From DASPJR01 sp035628505 (GTDB taxonomy: Bacteria > Planctomycetota > SZUA-567 > H5-PLA8), in contig DASPJR010000231.1 in the NCBI GenBank assembly GCA_035628505.1, forward strand, positions 1 through 43,427: a stretch of DNA of 43,427 bases, written 5' to 3'. The position numbers and the translations under genes were made by a program. Under the pieces are notes generated by a model. The model saw nothing but the letters and a program-made list of their open reading frames with translations. It was not told where the DNA came from and made no database searches. The stretch's first letter is position 1, and the number at the start of each line of letters is the position of its first letter. Positions 40,030-43,427 of this stretch are shown here, one piece after another.

Positions 40030-41094
40030 ATGCCCGTACCGTTTAAACCTGAAGGTGTCTGGACCGCGCTGGTGACGCCCTTTGACAAGAAGGGTAAGCT
40101 GGATTCAGCGACGCTCAAGCGCCTGATCGAGTTCCAGGTTGCGCAGGGCATCACGGGAATCGTTCCCACCGGGACCACCGGCGAGTCACCGACGCTCTCC
40201 TGGGATGAACACAACCAGGTCGTTGAAGAATCCATCGTCTTCGCGCAGGACAAAGTCGGCGTGCTGGCCGGATCGGGTTCCAATTGCACCGACGAAGCGA
40301 TCGATGCCACGCGACACGCGCGCGAAGCGGGCGCAAGCGCCGCGCTGCTGGTCGACTGCTACTACAACGGCCCGTCCAGCCTGGAGCTGCGCACCGAGTA
40401 TTACGAACAGGTCGCGGCGTGGGTGCCCGATATCCCTCTCGTGCCCTACGTCATCCCCGGCCGCAGTGGCACCGCGCTGAGCGCCGAAGATCTGGCGGTG
40501 CTGCATCAGACGCAGCCCAAGCGCTTCCCGGCGGTGAAAGAAGCGACGGGCGATCTCGAACGCATGAAGCTCGACCGTAATCTGTGCGGCGATGCGATCG
40601 CGATTATGTCCGGCGACGATGAGATGACGCTCGCGATGATGGAGAACGATTACATCCGCGCGTCGGGCGTCATCTCCGTCATGAGCAACATTGTTCCGGG
40701 CGCGCTCAGCCGCATGGTCGGCACCTTCCGCGCGGGCGATGCCGCGTCAGCCAAGCGCATCGCCGGGCAGCTGGATCCGCTATTCAAGCTGGTCGGCTGC
40801 AAAGTGCCGGGCACGCGCAAGCTGCCTGATGGCCGCGTGCTGAACGTCGAAGAAAAATTCCGCAATCCAGTGCCGGTGAAAGCGATGATGGCCGGGCTGG
40901 GCATTCCAGTCGGCTGCTGCCGCCGCCCACTTGGAAAGATGAACAAAGCTGGCGTCGAAAAATGCCGCCAGGCGCTGCTGGACGTCTTTAAAAGCGCGCC
41001 CGATTTCCTGACGCCAATCAACCAGGCCTTCAGCGTCAACGTCGAACAGCGCTTAAACGATGCGTCCGTCTGGGCACCTCTCGCGCGCGAGTAA
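40030..41094 (+). CDS. Dihydrodipicolinate synthase-family aldolase
   Basis: 354 residues, about 60 more than typical DapA. A class I aldolase barrel: GTTGESPTL (Thr49/Thr50), Tyr140 and Arg145 in YVIPGRSGT, Schiff-base Lys170 in AVKEATGD, GVISVMSNIVP. Retention of PGR fits DapA (aspartate-semialdehyde + pyruvate, lysine/peptidoglycan pathway), but DapA relatives include sialic-acid and keto-acid aldolases. The extra C-terminal region includes KVPGTRKLPDGRVLNVEEK. GGAG precedes the ATG by 8 bases. No other lysine gene is in the window. Confidence 0.88.
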   Translation: MPVPFKPEGVWTALVTPFDKKGKLDSATLKRLIEFQVAQGITGIVPTGTTGESPTLSWDEHNQVVEESIVFAQDKVGVLAGSGSNCTDEAIDATRHAREAGASAALLVDCYYNGPSSLELRTEYYEQVAAWVPDIPLVPYVIPGRSGTALSAEDLAVLHQTQPKRFPAVKEATGDLERMKLDRNLCGDAIAIMSGDDEMTLAMMENDYIRASGVISVMSNIVPGALSRMVGTFRAGDAASAKRIAGQLDPLFKLVGCKVPGTRKLPDGRVLNVEEKFRNPVPVKAMMAGLGIPVGCCRRPLGKMNKAGVEKCRQALLDVFKSAPDFLTPINQAFSVNVEQRLNDASVWAPLARE

Positions 41095-41096
41095 CG

Positions 41097-41179
41097 GCAG
41101 GGTTCAGGGTTCAGGGTTTAGGGTCCAAGAATGCGATGCAGAAATTTTAGACCGTGAACCCTGGACTCTGGACCCTGCA
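41097..41179 (+). repeat. GGGTTCA heptamer hairpin between dapA-like and apt
   Basis: Arm 1 (41097-41120) is GCAGGG followed by TTCAGGG heptamers. Arm 2 (41155-41178) is its inverted copy, 20 of 24 matched. All four mismatches become G-U pairs in plus-strand RNA, so a continuous 24-pair hairpin can form there. It starts 3 bases after the dapA-like stop. Confidence 0.75.
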
Positions 41180-41181
41180 GC

Positions 41182-41703
41182 TCATTCTGAATCGTATTTA
41201 ATCAGGCTGAAGACGTCATAGGGCTTGAGTTTCTCACGGCCCTGCAGGAACGTGAGCTCAATAATAAATCCTGCGCCGACCACTTTTGCGCCGAGCTGCT
41301 CGCAGAGCTTCGCGCTGGCAGCCATCGTTCCGCCGGTCGCGAGAAGATCGTCAACGAGCAGGACGTTGTCGCCCTTCTTCAAAGCATCTTCGTGAATCGT
41401 GAGACTGTCAGTGCCGTACTCAAGATCGTACGTGATCTGCTTGGTCTTGAAGGGCAGCTTACCGGGCTTGCGCACGGCGACGAAGCCGGCTCCCAGGTGA
41501 TAGGCTACGGCCGGTCCGAAGATGAAGCCGCGCGCTTCGGCGCTGACGACCTTGTCGATTTTCTTGCCGAAGTAGTGCACGAACATGGCATCGACCATGT
41601 AGCGCAGCGCGTCGGGGTTGCCGAGCATCGGCATGATGTCCCGGAACATGATGCCCTTTTTCGGAAAATCGGGGATATTGCGGACAAGGCTCTTCAGGTC
41701 CAT
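41182..41703 (-). CDS. apt: Adenine phosphoribosyltransferase
   Basis: 173 residues, standard length. Adenine + PRPP to AMP. IPDFPKKGIMFRDIMPML, SAEARGFIFGPAVAY, VRKPGKLPFKT, the PRPP loop VLLVDDLLATGGT are diagnostic. GGAGAG 8 bases before the ATG. Convergent with the dapA-like gene. Together with hpt and the nucleoside phosphorylase it gives the window three purine-salvage enzymes in separate transcripts. Confidence 0.97.
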   Translation of the reverse strand: MDLKSLVRNIPDFPKKGIMFRDIMPMLGNPDALRYMVDAMFVHYFGKKIDKVVSAEARGFIFGPAVAYHLGAGFVAVRKPGKLPFKTKQITYDLEYGTDSLTIHEDALKKGDNVLLVDDLLATGGTMAASAKLCEQLGAKVVGAGFIIELTFLQGREKLKPYDVFSLIKYDSE

Positions 41704-41774
41704 GGCGGCTCTCCGGTGCGCTTCTACGTGTCAATGAAGTGAGTAGTCGTAATCAGAAATCAGCAAAGGTAAAG

Positions 41775-41798
41775 AAAAAATGCCGGCCAGCGCGGGCA
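41775..41798 (-). terminator. Intrinsic terminator of mgsA
   Basis: On the minus strand, stem TGCC...GGCA with an inner mismatch then GC pairs, followed directly by T6. Located 8 bases after the mgsA stop. Confidence 0.6.
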
Positions 41799-41805
41799 CT
41801 CCTTA

Positions 41806-42189
41806 TTATGGCAGCAGCGTGCGGATCAGCAGTTCGGCGGTCGCGAGATTCGTCGCCAGTGGAACGTTATGAACGTTGCAGACGCGCAAGAGGCCCTGGA
41901 TGTCCGGTTCATGCGGGTGCGCGTTCAGCGGATCGACCATAAAGATCACTCCCGCAACTTCGCCCACCGCCACGCGCGCGGCGATCTGCGCGTCACCTCC
42001 GAGCGGGCCCGAAAGCAGCCGCGTGACCGGAAGATTCGCGCCGCGTGCGATGCGCTCGCCAGTAGTGCCGGTGGCGATCAGATCGGCCCTGGCGAGCTTC
42101 TCGCGATGGCGCACGCAGAATTCCACGAGGACAGACTTTTTCTGGTCATGCGCGATCAGTGCAAAGGTCGGTTTTGCAGCCGGATTCAT
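41806..42189 (-). CDS. mgsA: Methylglyoxal synthase
   Basis: 127 residues. Converts dihydroxyacetone phosphate to methylglyoxal and phosphate, a bypass that relieves sugar-phosphate stress. FALIAHDQKK, IATGTTGERI, LSGPLGGDAQIAARV, MVDPLNAHPHEPDIQGLLRVCNVHNVPLATNLATAE match the family throughout, including the catalytic Asp in GGDAQI and the His in PHEPD. Upstream, 42190-42456 is non-coding. Confidence 0.96.
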   Translation of the reverse strand: MNPAAKPTFALIAHDQKKSVLVEFCVRHREKLARADLIATGTTGERIARGANLPVTRLLSGPLGGDAQIAARVAVGEVAGVIFMVDPLNAHPHEPDIQGLLRVCNVHNVPLATNLATAELLIRTLLP

Positions 42190-42386
42190 TTTTTAGCCTC
42201 ACGGAGAGCTTTTAAAGTACACACAATCTCACGGGCACGCAACTGCACGAGTGCTCCAGCTCAGATGTGTGTAAAGCACGTGTGCATCAGGGTTTGAACG
42301 TTTAATGCAAGATCAGGAGCTATTTGCCTTTACGTACTTGGAAAGGAAATTGTTCTATAGCGGGTCAGAATTCCTGTAGATATCGC

Positions 42387-42414
42387 TTGAGCCTTGACGT
42401 TCTACTGCTAAATA
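42387..42414 (+). promoter_or_regulatory. Possible promoter of the HEAT-repeat gene
   Basis: TTGAGC (42387-42392), 16 bases, TAAATA (42409-42414), about 45 bases before the GTG. A better -35 (TTGACG, 42394-42399) is nearby but without a good -10 at normal spacing. The region 42190-42456 is noticeably AT-richer than its surroundings and holds no gene. Confidence 0.35.
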
Positions 42415-42456
42415 GAGTGACAATTAAATTCGACGTCATTCAGAGAGGGGAATGAG

Positions 42457-42810
42457 GTGGAACTTAACAACCAGATTCTGGCACACCTGAGCGCATTTAA
42501 CGATTCACGCGAAGGCATTCGTCTTTTTGCCGCCCGCAAGCTGGGCACCTACGGCGAACAGGTCGCGCCGCTGCTGATCGACCTCCTTAAGGAGACGCGC
42601 GGTTTCACGCAGGATTGCGCGGCCGTGGCGCTGCAAAGCATGGGCGAGAAGGCGATCCCTTTTCTGGTGGACGCCCTGACACACGAAGATCGGACGATCC
42701 GCTGGAACGCGGCGGCCATTCTTTCGGGAATGGGCGAAAAAGCCCGGCAGGCCCTGGATTCCGCCAAGACTTCGTCCTTCTCAACACAGCGGTCTGCCGC
42801 GGCATCCTGA
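42457..42810 (+). CDS. HEAT-repeat protein
   Basis: 117 residues from the GTG at 42457 (GAGAGGGG 6 bases before). Two to three HEAT/armadillo-type helical pairs: FAARKLGTYGEQVAPLLIDLL, AVALQSMGEKAIPFLVDALT, AAAILSGMGEKARQAL. A protein-interaction scaffold; partner unknown. The C-terminal 15 residues are Ser/Ala-rich. Probably followed by the dedA gene on the same transcript (about 100 bases later). Confidence 0.85.
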   Translation: MELNNQILAHLSAFNDSREGIRLFAARKLGTYGEQVAPLLIDLLKETRGFTQDCAAVALQSMGEKAIPFLVDALTHEDRTIRWNAAAILSGMGEKARQALDSAKTSSFSTQRSAAAS

Positions 42811-42911
42811 TCGCACTTCCAACTTCACGCTATCCTGTGGTTGCGCCGGACGAAGAGCTGGCTATGTTCTTTCCGACGAGGGATAAGCTGCGAGCATAGG
42901 ATGGTGCATCT

Positions 42912-43427
42912 GTGGAAGAATGGCTGCTGAGTATTCTGTCCCAGCACGGCGAATTCATTCTTTATTTCGGCACATTCGGCCTGCTCGTGATCTGCGGGCT
43001 GGGTGTTCCGATCCCCGAAGAGCTCACGTTTCTCTGTGCCGGCTTTGCGGCATCTCAAATTCCCGGATCGAATATCTGGCTGCTGTGCGTCATGGGCGTG
43101 GCCGGCATCATGATTGGCGATTCGTTCCCCTTTCTGGCCGGAAAATACTGGGGCATGTCACTGCTCCGCAGGCCGCGTTTCGCCAAGATCATCACGCCCC
43201 AACGCATTGAAAAAGTAGAAGATTTCTTCCGCCGCTACGGGCCCTGGACAGTTTTCGGCGCCCGTTTTGTTGCCGGCCTGCGCATGCCCACTTTCTTCAT
43301 CTCCGCAACGATGGGCGTAAAGTACTGGACGTTTTTTGTGCTGGACCTGCTCGGCGCACTGATCTCCTGCCCCACGTCGATTTACATCGCGTACAAGTAC
43401 GGACCCAAGGCGAAGGAAATTGTCGCG
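42912..43427 (+). CDS. DedA-family membrane protein, 3' end outside the window
   Basis: 172 residues visible from the GTG at 42912 (AGGA about 9 bases before), open at the right edge. Features of DedA: GLLVICGLGVPIPEELTFLCAG near the N-terminus with the conserved acidic pair, GVAGIMIGDSFPFLAGKYWG, then RRYGPWTVFGARFVAGLRMPTFFISATMGV with the conserved Arg residues, and a further helix. DedA proteins are inner-membrane, proton-motive-force-linked lipid (undecaprenyl phosphate or phospholipid) carriers or homeostasis factors. Confidence 0.9.
   Translation, partial: MEEWLLSILSQHGEFILYFGTFGLLVICGLGVPIPEELTFLCAGFAASQIPGSNIWLLCVMGVAGIMIGDSFPFLAGKYWGMSLLRRPRFAKIITPQRIEKVEDFFRRYGPWTVFGARFVAGLRMPTFFISATMGVKYWTFFVLDLLGALISCPTSIYIAYKYGPKAKEIVA

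Noticed and set aside
41097..41125. Telomere-like GGGTTCA/GGGTTTA repeat as a chromosome end
   Set aside because: Internal position between two housekeeping genes, only three units, and an inverted copy nearby.

Overview
The window looks like chromosomal DNA of a fairly GC-rich (roughly 60% by eye), Gram-negative-type bacterium, most probably an acidobacterium or a close relative. The assignment is an inference. It rests on an FHA-coupled Ser/Thr kinase, a PEP-CTERM protein beside exopolysaccharide genes, a Rho factor with a long Ala/Pro-rich N-terminus, and many short-period intergenic repeats. No rRNA, tRNA, CRISPR array, transposase or prophage was recognised.

Layout. 1-5.5 kb: a large TPR protein (open at the left edge), a convergent lipoprotein, ilvD and a small zinc-ribbon protein. 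5.5-11.2 kb: prfB with an intact programmed frameshift, a small basic ORF, then a leftward block yggS-proC-FHA kinase-DUF167-purine nucleoside phosphorylase. 11.2-12.5 kb: an acyl-CoA dehydrogenase. 12.5-20 kb: a leftward polysaccharide locus (epimerase, GT4 glycosyltransferase, PEP-CTERM protein, phosphohexomutase, response regulator, deacetylase-like protein, O-antigen ligase-like protein). 20-27.8 kb: a rightward series (UDG-like, folP, cdaA, YbbR/cdaR-like, pdxJ, moxR, hpt, radC-like, membrane protein). 27.8-34.6 kb: leftward methyltransferase, a retropepsin-like protease with a small partner, rho, coaE, a small ORF and polA.

35-43.4 kb is more accessory in character. HIT, sucC, cupin, zincin, an HTH/sigma-like protein, a low-complexity protein, dapA-like, apt, mgsA, HEAT and DedA (open at the right edge) are separated by dense repeats. 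These include heptamer hairpins between convergent genes, CAGAG and GCAAAG tandem repeats that flank single genes as direct or inverted copies, and a symmetrical array of GAA-triloop and AGCCCAGG hairpins.

How the genes connect: yggS, proC and DUF167 form a cluster conserved in many bacteria. cdaA with the YbbR gene is the cyclic-di-AMP synthase/regulator pair. The 12.5-20 kb genes probably build and modify a surface polysaccharide, with the PEP-CTERM protein likely anchored in the envelope. polA, coaE and rho share an operon-like run. The observations most worth following are a RadC-family protein carrying an endonuclease III-like four-cysteine motif, the inverted hairpin array near 37.8-38.1 kb, single genes bracketed by repeats at 36.7-37.2 and 39.2-39.9 kb, an HTH/sigma-region-2-like fusion whose Shine-Dalgarno lies in a perfect stem, and a CdaA whose DGA motif reads DAG.
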